From Caulobacteraceae bacterium (GTDB taxonomy: Bacteria; Pseudomonadota; Alphaproteobacteria; Caulobacterales; Caulobacteraceae), in the NCBI GenBank assembly GCA_027489335.1, contig JAIXZX010000008.1:62001-126000 (forward strand): a stretch of DNA of 64,000 nucleotides. The letters run 5' to 3'. A model generated the notes under the pieces. The model had not been told where the DNA came from. It saw only the letters and a program-made list of their open reading frames with translations, and did not search any database. The translations under genes were made by a program, and so were the position numbers. How positions within the stretch are numbered: position 1 is the stretch's first letter; every line of letters starts with the position of its first letter. Below, in pieces: positions 35,767-44,203 of this stretch.

Positions 35767-37341
35767 CTAGCGCACGGCCTGCCGATCCCCGAGCAGGCAG
35801 GGGATGGTCATGGCGATGATGTAGAGGTCCAGCCAAACGGACTGGCGCTCGATGTACTCGATGTCGAGTTCGACCCGGCGGCGGACATCCTCAGGGGTGT
35901 CCACCGGGCCGCGGGAGCCGTGGATCGCGGCCCAGCCGGTCATGCCGGGCTTCATGCGATGACGATGGGCGTATTCGGCCACGAGGCGAGCGGATTCCAC
36001 ATCGCCGGTCATCATGCCGATGGCGTGGGGGCGGGGACCCACCAGGGACATTTCGCCGCTGAGCACATTGAAGATCTGCGGCAGCTCATCGAGGCTGGTG
36101 CTGCGAATCAGCCGGCCGACCCGGGTGACGCGGTCGTCATCAGCCTGGACCTGGCGGCGCGCATTGGCGTCGGCCACGTCGTGGCGCATGGACCGGAATT
36201 TCCAGACGACGATCTCTTCATTGTTGAAGCCCTGGCGCCGCTGGGTGAACAGGATCGGGCCCGGACTGTCGAGGCGGATGGCGAGCGCCACCAGGGCCAT
36301 GACTGGCAGGGCGACGACGAGGGCCACGGCGCCGATGACCAGGTCCAGGGTCCGCTTGACGATGGCGCGGCCGAGATGGCGCGGCAGGCCCGAGACCCTG
36401 GCCAGCGGCAGGTCGCTGATTGGTGCGGTATGGTGGGGGGAGATGGCGTCGGCGGGGACGAGCTCGTCCTCCAGCAACAGGCTGACTTCATTGGGCAGAG
36501 GTCGCAGGCTGGCGATCACCTGGCGGACCCGTTCCTGGGCGCCAGTGGGCACGGCCACGATGACCCGGTCCACATAAGGCATGATCCGGTGGCTCAGCAG
36601 GGCCTGGGTGTCGCCCAGCACGGGGACGCCACGCAGGGCGTCTGGCGCCCGGGCCAGCCGGTCGTCGAACACGCCGAGCACGTTGACCTCGCCAGACTTC
36701 ATCGCCTGGCTGATCAGACGCTCGGCGGCCTTGGTGGCGCCGACAATGACCACATTGGGGGTCAGACGGCCTTCGCTGCGCCAGCGGCGCACGCGCAGCC
36801 ACCACAGGGCGTGCAGGGCGTAGAGCCCGAGGAACGCCGCCACCGTCCAGACGGCGAGCTGCGAAAGCACCAGGACCAGGGGCAGGAAGGCGGCCAACAT
36901 CAGCACGGCGGCCCCGACCCCCAGGGCCACAGCCACGGAGGTCTTGGCCAGGTGGTAGGACAGGCCCTGACGGCTGCGGAAGGCGTAGAGGTCGAACAGG
37001 CTGAGCGTCACCATCACCGCCAGAGCCGGCGCGACGTAAACGCCGGCCTGGGCCCCGCCCATGATGAAGGCCCCCAGGGCGCAGGCGCCGAGCCACAGAC
37101 CGTCTATGCCCTGGAAGGCCCAGGCGAAGGCCTGGCCGTCCAACCGACGCCGGGTGGGACTGAGCCGCTCTGGCCGCATGGGGCCGCGGCGGTCCTGCGC
37201 GGGCGCGGCCTCCGCCGGGGGCAGGGCGTGATCATGCCCTGCGGCGAAGTCCGTCTCGTCCAGGACGGGCGTCCACGCCTCCGGCGCCGGGGCGGATTGC
37301 AGCCCGTCGTCACGTCGGGGAAGGCGAACAAGGTTGGACAT
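35767..37341 (-). CDS. hfsE: HfsE, initiating sugar-phosphate transferase (polyprenyl-phosphate glycosyl-1-P transferase)
   Basis: 524 residues from the ATG at 37341 (MSNLVRLPRRDDG); an ATG 11 codons earlier is also possible. Layout as WcaJ/PssY: hydrophilic N-terminus, about four membrane helices (~110-230), a CoA-binding-like domain (VVIVGATKAAERL), a further helix (LVIGAVALVVALPVMALVAL) and the bacterial sugar transferase domain with FTQRRQGFN, VWKFRSMRHD and STSLDELPQIFNVL. Transfers a hexose-1-phosphate to undecaprenyl phosphate. First gene of hfsEFGH. Confidence 0.92.
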   Translation of the reverse strand: MSNLVRLPRRDDGLQSAPAPEAWTPVLDETDFAAGHDHALPPAEAAPAQDRRGPMRPERLSPTRRRLDGQAFAWAFQGIDGLWLGACALGAFIMGGAQAGVYVAPALAVMVTLSLFDLYAFRSRQGLSYHLAKTSVAVALGVGAAVLMLAAFLPLVLVLSQLAVWTVAAFLGLYALHALWWLRVRRWRSEGRLTPNVVIVGATKAAERLISQAMKSGEVNVLGVFDDRLARAPDALRGVPVLGDTQALLSHRIMPYVDRVIVAVPTGAQERVRQVIASLRPLPNEVSLLLEDELVPADAISPHHTAPISDLPLARVSGLPRHLGRAIVKRTLDLVIGAVALVVALPVMALVALAIRLDSPGPILFTQRRQGFNNEEIVVWKFRSMRHDVADANARRQVQADDDRVTRVGRLIRSTSLDELPQIFNVLSGEMSLVGPRPHAIGMMTGDVESARLVAEYAHRHRMKPGMTGWAAIHGSRGPVDTPEDVRRRVELDIEYIERQSVWLDLYIIAMTIPCLLGDRQAVR

Positions 37342-37447
37342 TCTGCGCAAGGGACCCTTCAGGCTCCGGCCCATTATGGGCTGCGCCTCTGATCGACAGG
37401 TTAACCGCCGGCCTTACCCTGTTTGCCATGCCCATGATTTTGAGCCG

Positions 37448-37475
37448 TTGCCCCGGGGCCAGGGTTTCGGCTATG
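37448..37475 (+). promoter_or_regulatory. Possible promoter of tRNA-Ser
   Basis: TTGCCC, 16-bp spacer, GCTATG, about 80 bp before the tRNA 5' end in the 215-bp gap between hfsE and the tRNA. The -10 resembles Caulobacter housekeeping sites. Weak alone. Confidence 0.35.
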
Positions 37476-37556
37476 CAGTCCCTCCTTCGAGACCGCCCGG
37501 GGATTCACCTTCCCGACAGGCCGCGAGGGGCGGGAGACAACCCGGCTCTAAACAAT

Positions 37557-37646
37557 GGTGACGTGGCCGAGTGGCTGAAGGCAACGGTTTGCTAAATCGT
37601 CATACCTGAAAGGGTATCGAGGGTTCGAATCCCTCCGTCACCGCCA
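37557..37646 (+). tRNA. tRNA-Ser (anticodon GCU)
   Basis: 90 nt including an encoded CCA end (37644-37646). Acceptor stem GGTGACG/CGTCACC pairs perfectly; D arm GGCCGAGTGGCTGAAGGC; anticodon loop TTGCTAA gives GCU for AGC/AGU codons; long variable arm (CATACCTGAAAGGGTATCG) as expected for class II serine tRNA; T arm GAGGGTTCGAATCCCTC. Confidence 0.97.
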
Positions 37647-37727
37647 CTTCTCTTCCGACATCGCCGTCGCGCCCCGCCGCGGAGCCCCTGAGGGGGCGCC
37701 GGGCGTGACGCGTCGTCTATCCGTCGT

Positions 37728-39158
37728 TCAGTAGGCAGCGCCGCCCGGAATGCGGGCGCTGAGGGCGTCGAAGCGACGATCCAGGTCGGCCCGTTCGGCG
37801 CTGGACAGGCCGCCCTGGCTGTACTGGCCCTCAAGCCGCATCATCTCACTGAACTCGGCCCGCAGACGGGCGGCGTCCCAGGTGCTGAGGGTGCGGTTGC
37901 GCAGGGCGGCGTCGATGCGCGCCTCAACCGCGGGCTGACGCTGGCTTATGCCCTTCCATCCATACTGATCGTACTGACCATATGGGCCCTGACCGGGGAT
38001 GCGGCCGTTGAGGGCCTCCAGCCGGCGGTCGAGATCAGCCTGCTCGGCCTGGCTCACGCCACCCTGACGGTACTGGCTCTCCAGTCGCAGGATCGTCTGG
38101 AAATCTGCGCTAAGCTGAGCGGCGTCCCGGATGGTCAGGGTGCGATCGCGCAGCGCGGTATCGATGCGGGCGTCGATCTGCGCCTGCTGTTCAGCCATGG
38201 TCCGCCAGCCGTACTGACCCGATGGACCCTGGTCAGGAATGCGGGCCTCAAGGGCCTCAAGACGTCGGGTCAGGTCGGCCTGCTCGGCGCTGGTCAAGCC
38301 GTTGGCGCGATACTGGTCTTCCAGGCGCGTGATCCCCTGGAACTCGGCGCGCAACCGGCCCGCGTCCTGAGTTGTAAGGATGCGGTTGCGCAGCGCGGCG
38401 TCGATACGCGCCTCGATCTCGACCTGACGCTGGGCGACGCCCTGCCAGCCGTACTGTTGATTAGGACCCTGAGCGGGGAGGCGAGCCCTAAGTGAGTCAA
38501 AGCGGCGGTCAAGGTCGGCTTGCTCGGCGCTTGTGAGACCGCCCCGGCGATACTGGACCTCAAGCCTGGCGAGCGTCTGGAACTCTGACCGGAGCCGGGT
38601 GGCGTCGCGGCTGGTCAGGCTGCGGTCGCGCTGGCCCGCAGTGATACGATCTTCCAGCCAGGTCTGCCGGCTGGCGATCGGGACCCACTCCCCGTTGTCG
38701 CCATAGCCCCAGGCCGGCTCCCCATAGGACGGGCCTGACCCAGGTTGGCCATAGCCGGGCTGGCCCCAGGCAGGATTGCCGCTGTTGCTGGCTGACGGAT
38801 CGGTCTCGACGCCCAGCAGGGCCTGGGCGATCGCCCCGAAGACGCTGGCGGCCGTGGAGCCTTGGGTGGTCGGTTGGTCGACATATCCACCCGCATTGCC
38901 GGTGACGCCCTGGCAGGCGAGCACGCCGCTGCGGTTCATCAGGTCGCTGCGGCACTGCGGCGCATAGATGCTGCTCCAGCGGGAGCGGCCCTGATTGTCG
39001 CGGCACTCGGCGGTGACGTAGCCGGTCTGCAGGGTCTGGATGTTCTGGCAGGAGGCGCCAAGGCTGGCGGTGGGGGATCGGTACTGAGCCTGCGCTCCGG
39101 GGGCCGAGGCGGCGAACAGGCCGGCCGTCAGGGCGGCCAGGGTGAGCAAACGGGTCAT
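37728..39158 (-). CDS. Secreted protein: cyanovirin-N-like domain plus four ~80-residue repeats
   Basis: 476 residues from the ATG at 39158 (MTRLLTLAALTAGLFAASAP, signal peptide cut near AQA). Residues ~30-85 look like a CVNH domain: SLGASCQNIQTLQTGYVTAE, CRDNQGRSRWSSIYAPQC, with the spaced cysteines of these lectin-like folds. A Gly/Pro/Ser-rich linker (about 120-158; GYGQPGSGPSYGEPAWGYGD) follows. Residues 161-476 are four tandem units, each with ARIDAAL-R-R-L, RLRAEF, RLE-QYR-GGLT-AEQADLDRR and ARIP-QGP-GQYGW, predicted helical. Likely periplasmic or surface-bound; glycan binding is inferred from the CVNH part. No operon partner. Confidence 0.85.
   Translation of the reverse strand: MTRLLTLAALTAGLFAASAPGAQAQYRSPTASLGASCQNIQTLQTGYVTAECRDNQGRSRWSSIYAPQCRSDLMNRSGVLACQGVTGNAGGYVDQPTTQGSTAASVFGAIAQALLGVETDPSASNSGNPAWGQPGYGQPGSGPSYGEPAWGYGDNGEWVPIASRQTWLEDRITAGQRDRSLTSRDATRLRSEFQTLARLEVQYRRGGLTSAEQADLDRRFDSLRARLPAQGPNQQYGWQGVAQRQVEIEARIDAALRNRILTTQDAGRLRAEFQGITRLEDQYRANGLTSAEQADLTRRLEALEARIPDQGPSGQYGWRTMAEQQAQIDARIDTALRDRTLTIRDAAQLSADFQTILRLESQYRQGGVSQAEQADLDRRLEALNGRIPGQGPYGQYDQYGWKGISQRQPAVEARIDAALRNRTLSTWDAARLRAEFSEMMRLEGQYSQGGLSSAERADLDRRFDALSARIPGGAAY
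37731..38678 (-). repeat. Four tandem coding repeats of about 240 bp
   Basis: In-frame units coding residues 161-240, 241-320, 321-403 and 404-476 of the secreted CVNH-like protein. Units 2 to 4 are most alike; unit 1 is the most diverged and unit 4 lacks the QGP-GQYGW end. Repeats with DNA similarity such as CTGCTCGGC(G/C)TGG(C/T) recur each period. Confidence 0.8.
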
Positions 39159-39471
39159 GGTGATCTTTCGCGCAAGGGCGGGAGGGGGGCTCGGGCGCTT
39201 CACCAAGAAGCCGCCTGTCGCTCGGCAGAGCGCCCAAGCTTCGCCCTGTAGGGTCAGAAACGCGCCCTGAACCCGTTTGTTGCCGGTGGCGATGACGGTT
39301 CGCCATAAGGTTGTGGACGGGGCGGTCAGATATTCCCACGGCCGGGGGCCGTGCTGTGTTAAGCTTCTGGAATATGGGCGGGTTTTTCGGGGTGGCGGAT
39401 TCTACCTTTACGACCAGTCTTCCGGCTATGGATCGCGCACCGCGAGCCTCCGGCGAGTTGAAAGGACGGCT
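39159..39471. other. Intergenic region of about 310 bp
   Basis: Divergent gap between the CVNH-like gene and the histidine kinase gene. It should hold promoters for both, and one TTAA occurs (TGTGTTAAGCTT, about 39357-39368), but I see no full CtrA box, no GGAAC-type site and no hairpin. The open frame of the kinase continues to 39277 but that part (many Arg/Gly/Tyr, no conserved motif) is probably untranslated. Confidence 0.5.
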
Positions 39472-40536
39472 ATGGCGGTCCATCCCGACGCAATGCAGAG
39501 CCTGGGTCTGGCGATCGTCGCCTCGTCCACCTCGCCGCTGGTTCTGCTGGACGGGGACCTCCGGGTCGTCGGCGCCAGCGTCACCTTCTTCCGCGCGTTT
39601 CAGATCGGACCGAGCGCCGCGCCGGGGCGGCTTCTGTTTGAGCTGGGGGATGGGGAGTGGGACGTCCGCCAGCTTCGGTCCCTGCTTCAGGCCACCGCGT
39701 CCGGCGACGCCGAGATCGACGCCTATGAGATGGATCTGGCCATCGGGCGGGGCGAGCCCCGCCGGCTGGTCCTCAACGCCCAGAAGCTGGCCTTCGGCGA
39801 GGCGACCGCCGACTTCATCCTGCTGTCGGTGGTCGATGTCACCGACGCGCGGCTGGCGGCCAAGCTTAAGGATGATCTGCTGCGGGAGAAGGCGATCCTG
39901 TTGCAGGAGTTGCAGCACCGGGTGGCCAACAGCCTGCAGATCATCGCCAGCGTCATCCTGCAAAGCGCTCGCAAGGTCACGTCCGACGAATCGCGTCTGC
40001 ATCTGACCGACGCCCATAACCGGGTGATGTCGGTGGCCGCCCTGCAGCAGCAGCTTTCGGCGTCGCGCCTAGGCGAGGTCGAGCTTCGCACCTACTTCCG
40101 CAAGCTGTGCGACAGCATCGGCGCTTCCATGATCCGCGACCACGACCAGCTGGTTCTGGAGGTGAAGGCCGACGACAGCACCAGCGAGGCCGATGTCTCG
40201 GTCAGCCTCGGCCTGATCGTCACCGAGCTGGTGATCAACTGCCTCAAGCACGCCTTTCCCGGCGGCCGGCTGGGCAAGATCGAGGTGGGCTACCAGTCGA
40301 AGGGACCCAACTGGACCCTGTCGGTGGCCGACAATGGGGTCGGCATGCCCAAGGACGCGGCCAGTTCGACGCCGGGCCTTGGCACCAGCATTGTGGACGC
40401 CCTGGCCAACCAGTTGGACGCCACGGTGAGCATCGCGGAGGCCCACCCTGGCACCATCGTCTCGGTGGCTCACGTAGAAGGGCAAGGCGGCGATGAGGGC
40501 GATGTTCGCGTCGTGCGCCCGACGTCGGCGATCTAG
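39472..40536 (+). CDS. Soluble PAS sensor histidine kinase, HisKA_2 type
   Basis: 354 residues from the ATG at 39472 with AAAGGAC in front. A PAS domain (about 10-130; LVLLDGDLRVVGASVTFFRA, ending FILLSVVDVTDARL) is followed by the HisKA_2 dimerisation box LLQELQHRVANSLQIIASVI with phosphoacceptor H149, and a HATPase with ELVINCLKHAFPGG (N box), VADNGVGMP and GLGTSIVDALANQL. No membrane helix. This kinase class often signals to PhyR-type or single-domain regulators of the general stress response in alphaproteobacteria; the partner is not nearby. Confidence 0.88.
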   Translation: MAVHPDAMQSLGLAIVASSTSPLVLLDGDLRVVGASVTFFRAFQIGPSAAPGRLLFELGDGEWDVRQLRSLLQATASGDAEIDAYEMDLAIGRGEPRRLVLNAQKLAFGEATADFILLSVVDVTDARLAAKLKDDLLREKAILLQELQHRVANSLQIIASVILQSARKVTSDESRLHLTDAHNRVMSVAALQQQLSASRLGEVELRTYFRKLCDSIGASMIRDHDQLVLEVKADDSTSEADVSVSLGLIVTELVINCLKHAFPGGRLGKIEVGYQSKGPNWTLSVADNGVGMPKDAASSTPGLGTSIVDALANQLDATVSIAEAHPGTIVSVAHVEGQGGDEGDVRVVRPTSAI

Positions 40537-40667
40537 CTTACCGGGGTCCGACACTTCGGCCCTTTGCGCCCCTACGTCACCCTGGCGGCCGTTCGGCGCG
40601 GCTCAAGGTTCGGTTTGCGCGCGCCCTGACCCCCTGACATGCTCAGAAAAAAGCACGGGGAAACGGC

Positions 40668-42362
40668 ATGGGGTTCGATGCGATCGTTGTCGGCTCAGGG
40701 ATCAGCGGCGGCTGGGCGGCCAAGGAGCTTTGCGAGCGGGGGCTGAAGGTCCTGATGCTGGAGCGCGGGCCGCACATCGAGCACGGCGCCGACTACAGCC
40801 ATGACCTGGCCGCCCAGCTGCGCCGCAGTGAGGATCAGGTCCCGGTGGATGAGCGGGAACTGCATCATCCCTATTATCCCGGCGTCAGCTACGCCCTGTT
40901 CAACTCCAACCGGAAGTTCTGGGCCAGCGATCACGACCACCCGTACGAGACCGTCCCGGGTAAGCCCTATCGCTGGATCCGCGGCTATCACCTGGGCGGG
41001 CGCTCCATCACCTGGTGGCGGCAGTCCTACCGGCTGGCGCCGCAGGATTTCGAGTCCAACCTCAAGGACGGGCATGGGGTGGACTGGCCCATCCGCTATG
41101 ACGACCTGGCGCCCTGGTACGACCATGTGGAGGCCTTCGCCGGGGTGTCTGGCGACTATGACGAGATCGAGCAGTTGCCCGACGGGGACTTCCTGCCGCC
41201 CTATCCGATGAATGTGGTGGAGGAGGCGGCCAAGGCGGCCATCGAGCAGGCCTTTCCCGGCCGCCGGATGATCATCGGCCGGGCCGCCCAGCTGTCGCGG
41301 GTGACCAAGATCCACCAGGACCTGGGCCGCGGCCGCTGCGAGCAGCGGATGCGCTGCGTCCATGGCTGCCCCCTGGGGGGCTATTTCTCGACGCTTGCGG
41401 CCACCCTGCCGGCTGCGCGGAAGACCGGCAATCTGACGGTGATGACTGACACCATCGTGACGGCGGTGGAGTATGATCCCGCCACCGGCCGCGCCACCGG
41501 CGTGCGCACCGTCGACCGGCTGACCAAGGCCGGCCAGGTCTTTGAGGCCAAGATCATCTTCCTCAACGCCTCGACCATCGCCACGGCGGCGATCCTGCTG
41601 AATTCGCGGTCTGACGCCCATCCCCGGGGGCTGGCCAATGGCAGCGATCAGGTGGGCCGCAACCTGATGGACCATGTGAGCTGTGAGAGCATCACCGGTC
41701 GCTATCCCGGCTTCAACGATGTGCACGATCCGGCGGACCGGCCGACGGGGATCTACATTCCCCGCTACGCCCAGATCACCGAGGGCGAGAAGCCCTATCT
41801 GCGCGGCTTTGGCATGCAGGGCGGGGCCGGGCGCACCCGACGGATCGAGGCCCGCGCCATGGGCGGCGCCGAGCGGGAGGAGGCCGGCGGCGGCAAGCCC
41901 TGGTCCATGGCGCTGACGCCCTTTGGCGAGGTGCTGCCCTATGCTGAAAACCGGGTCACCCTGTCGGCAAAGCGGACCGACCAGTGGGGCGCGCCGGTGC
42001 CGGTGATCGACGCGGCCCATGGGCGCAACGAGCAGGTGATGATGCGCGAGGCCGCCCGGGACGCCTATGAGATGCTCAAGGCCGCCGGCTGTGTGGACAT
42101 CACCCCCTGGGAGGCCGCAGGCGAGAAGATCACCCCGCCCGGCGACCGCATCCACGAGATGGGGACCGCCCGCATGGGTCGCGATCCGAAGACCTCGGTG
42201 CTCAACGGCTGGAGCCAGGCCCATGAGGTCCCCAACCTGTTCATCACCGATGGGGCGGCCATGACCTCCTCCGCGTCGATGAACCCCTCGCTCACCTATA
42301 TGGCGCTCAGCGCCCGGGCGGCGAACCACGCCGCTGACCTCCTGCGCGATGGAGCGCTCTGA
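40668..42362 (+). CDS. GMC-family FAD-dependent oxidoreductase (sugar/glycoside dehydrogenase type)
   Basis: 564 residues. FAD Rossmann motif AIVVGSGISGGWAAKELCER near the N-terminus; a Cys-rich loop RCEQRMRCVHGCPLGGYFST; GMC C-terminal motifs HEMGTARMGRDP and NLFITDGAAMTSSASMNPSL with the catalytic His/Asn pair. It resembles the large subunit of sugar 3-dehydrogenases and C-glycoside 3-oxidases. No signal peptide and no small Tat subunit or cytochrome c gene lies beside it, so it is probably cytoplasmic and may use oxygen or a diffusible acceptor. First gene of a six-gene operon; substrate unknown. Confidence 0.9.
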   Translation: MGFDAIVVGSGISGGWAAKELCERGLKVLMLERGPHIEHGADYSHDLAAQLRRSEDQVPVDERELHHPYYPGVSYALFNSNRKFWASDHDHPYETVPGKPYRWIRGYHLGGRSITWWRQSYRLAPQDFESNLKDGHGVDWPIRYDDLAPWYDHVEAFAGVSGDYDEIEQLPDGDFLPPYPMNVVEEAAKAAIEQAFPGRRMIIGRAAQLSRVTKIHQDLGRGRCEQRMRCVHGCPLGGYFSTLAATLPAARKTGNLTVMTDTIVTAVEYDPATGRATGVRTVDRLTKAGQVFEAKIIFLNASTIATAAILLNSRSDAHPRGLANGSDQVGRNLMDHVSCESITGRYPGFNDVHDPADRPTGIYIPRYAQITEGEKPYLRGFGMQGGAGRTRRIEARAMGGAEREEAGGGKPWSMALTPFGEVLPYAENRVTLSAKRTDQWGAPVPVIDAAHGRNEQVMMREAARDAYEMLKAAGCVDITPWEAAGEKITPPGDRIHEMGTARMGRDPKTSVLNGWSQAHEVPNLFITDGAAMTSSASMNPSLTYMALSARAANHAADLLRDGAL

Positions 42363-42364
42363 CC

Positions 42365-43096
42365 ATGCAGTTCGGCCTTCAGCTCTACACCCTGCGCCGG
42401 GCCTTCCGGGACGATCCGCTGGACACCCTCGAGAAAGTGCGGGCGCTCGGCTATGACGAGGTGGAGCTGGCCGCGCCGCTGGACATGGACTTCTCTGCCC
42501 TGCGGGCGCGGATGGACGCCATCGGCCTGGCCTGTCCTTCCGCCCATGTGGGGCTGGATGATCTGCGCCAGCGGCCGGCCGAGGTGCTGAAGATGGGCGA
42601 GCTGATGGGGTGCCGCTACCTGGTGCTGCCCTATCTGACGCCGGAGCAGCGGCAGTGGGACGAGGTGATCCCGGCGCTGAACGACCTGGCCCGCACAGTG
42701 GTCGAGGGGGGCTTTGGCTTCGCCTATCACAACCACGATTTCGAGTTCGAGGGGGCGGCGGGGCAGCGGCCCTATGACCGCATCCTGGCCGAAACCGATC
42801 CGGACCTGGTGGGGCTGGAGCTCGATCTCTACTGGACCCGCAAGGCCGGCGAGGATCCGCTGGCCATGCTGGATCGGCTGAAAGGCCGGGTGAAGCTGGT
42901 TCACCTGAAGGACATGGCCCAGGACGGCGACATGGCCGATGTGGGGGCTGGGATCATGGACTACGCCGCCCTGCTGGCGGCGGCGAAGGCCGCCGGAGCT
43001 GAGTATTTCATCGTCGAGCATGACCGTCCCACCGAGCCCTGGGACAGCGTGGCCGCAAGCCTCGATCATCTACGCAAGCTGACCGAGGCGGCCTGA
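42365..43096 (+). CDS. Sugar phosphate isomerase/epimerase-family TIM barrel (first)
   Basis: 243 residues, AP_endonuc_2 family (IolE/IolI, xylose isomerase-like). Barrel start MQFGLQLYTLRRAFRDDPL; metal-site segments FAYHNHDFEFEG, GLELDLYWTRKAG, KLVHLKDMAQDG, and FIVEHDRPTEP supply the Glu/Asp/His/Glu set. Acts on an unphosphorylated or phosphorylated sugar, a keto-inositol or a keto-glycoside; which one cannot be told. Starts 2 bp after the GMC stop, so cotranslated. Confidence 0.88.
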   Translation: MQFGLQLYTLRRAFRDDPLDTLEKVRALGYDEVELAAPLDMDFSALRARMDAIGLACPSAHVGLDDLRQRPAEVLKMGELMGCRYLVLPYLTPEQRQWDEVIPALNDLARTVVEGGFGFAYHNHDFEFEGAAGQRPYDRILAETDPDLVGLELDLYWTRKAGEDPLAMLDRLKGRVKLVHLKDMAQDGDMADVGAGIMDYAALLAAAKAAGAEYFIVEHDRPTEPWDSVAASLDHLRKLTEAA

Positions 43097-43144
43097 ACCC
43101 CAAAGACCCGGATCAGCCGGGCGAGACCTGAAAGGCGGAAGCTC

Positions 43145-44203
43145 ATGAAGACCATCAAGGGACCCGGACTGTTCCTGGCGCAGTTCGCCAGTGACGATGC
43201 GCCGTTCAACACCCTGCCAGGCATCGCGCGCTGGGCCGCGGAGATGGGCTTTGTAGCCGTGCAGATTCCCACCTGGGATCGGCGGCTGTTCGACCTGCAG
43301 CTGGCGGCCGAGAGCCAGACCTATTGCGACGACGTGAAGGGCATGCTGGCCGACGCCGGGGTGGAGATCAGCGAGCTGTCCACCCACAGCCAGGGCCAGA
43401 TGGTGGCGGTCCATCCGGCCTATGACCCGCTCTATGACAGCGGCGTGCCCAGGGAGGTGAGGGGGAACCCCGTCGCCCGGCAGGCCTGGGCGGAAAACCA
43501 GCTGATGATGGCGGCCAGGGCCTCCCGCAGGCTTGGCCTGAGCGCCCATGTGACCTTCTCAGGGTCGCTGGCCTGGCCCTATCTCTATCCCTATCCGCAA
43601 AGGCCGGCCGGTCTCATCGAGACGGCGTTTGACGAGCTGGCCCGGCGCTGGCGGCCGATCCTGGACGCCTTCGAAGAGGCGGGCGTCGACCTCTGCTACG
43701 AGATTCATCCCGGCGAGGACCTGTTCGACGGGGCGACCTTCGAGATGTTCCTGGAGCGGGTGGACAACCATCCCCGCTGCAACATCCTCTACGATCCCAG
43801 TCACTTCCTGCTGCAACAGCTTGATTATCTGGAATATATCGACATCTACCACCAGCGGATCAAGATGTTCCACGTCAAGGACGCGGAGTTCAATCCCACC
43901 GGGCGTCAGGGGGTCTATAGCGGTTATCAGCCCTGGATTAATCGCGCCGGGCGGTTCCGTTCGGTGGGCGATGGCCAAGTGGATTTCATGGGCATCTTCT
44001 CGAAGCTGGCGGCCTACGACTTCACGGGTTGGGCGGTGCTGGAGTGGGAGTGCTGCCTGAAGCACTGGGAGGACGGCGCCCGGGAAGGCGCGGCCTTCAT
44101 CGCCGATCACATCATCCGCGTCACCGACCGGGCCTTCGACGACTTCGTGGCCACGGATGTCGATCAGGCGGCCAATCGCCGACTGCTGGGCCTCGATCGT
44201 TGA
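43145..44203 (+). CDS. Sugar phosphate isomerase/epimerase-family TIM barrel (second, larger)
   Basis: 352 residues, same superfamily but clearly a different branch. Ligand segments: DLCYEIHPGEDLFDG (Glu), CNILYDPSHFLLQQLDYL (Asp-His), KMFHVKDAEFNP (His) and WAVLEWECCLKHWEDG (Glu). A long loop GVYSGYQPWINRAGRFRSVG after the third site is specific to this branch, often found next to Gfo/Idh dehydrogenases. Strong RBS GGCGGAAG. Its stop overlaps the next start (TTGA). Confidence 0.88.
   Translation: MKTIKGPGLFLAQFASDDAPFNTLPGIARWAAEMGFVAVQIPTWDRRLFDLQLAAESQTYCDDVKGMLADAGVEISELSTHSQGQMVAVHPAYDPLYDSGVPREVRGNPVARQAWAENQLMMAARASRRLGLSAHVTFSGSLAWPYLYPYPQRPAGLIETAFDELARRWRPILDAFEEAGVDLCYEIHPGEDLFDGATFEMFLERVDNHPRCNILYDPSHFLLQQLDYLEYIDIYHQRIKMFHVKDAEFNPTGRQGVYSGYQPWINRAGRFRSVGDGQVDFMGIFSKLAAYDFTGWAVLEWECCLKHWEDGAREGAAFIADHIIRVTDRAFDDFVATDVDQAANRRLLGLDR

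Noticed and set aside
35755..37392. 545-codon plus-strand frame opposite hfsE
   Set aside because: Gln/His/Gly-rich shadow of hfsE without a domain.
37342..37556. CtrA box before hfsE (GGTTAACCGCC...)
   Set aside because: The TTAA at about 37401 has no partner TTAA-like half at 7-bp spacing.
37660..37715. GC-rich hairpin after tRNA-Ser as a terminator
   Set aside because: Short imperfect stem (GCCCCTGAGGGGGC) without a T-run; too weak to list.
40695..42329. 544-codon frame opposite the GMC gene
   Set aside because: Antisense shadow; the plus strand carries all GMC motifs.
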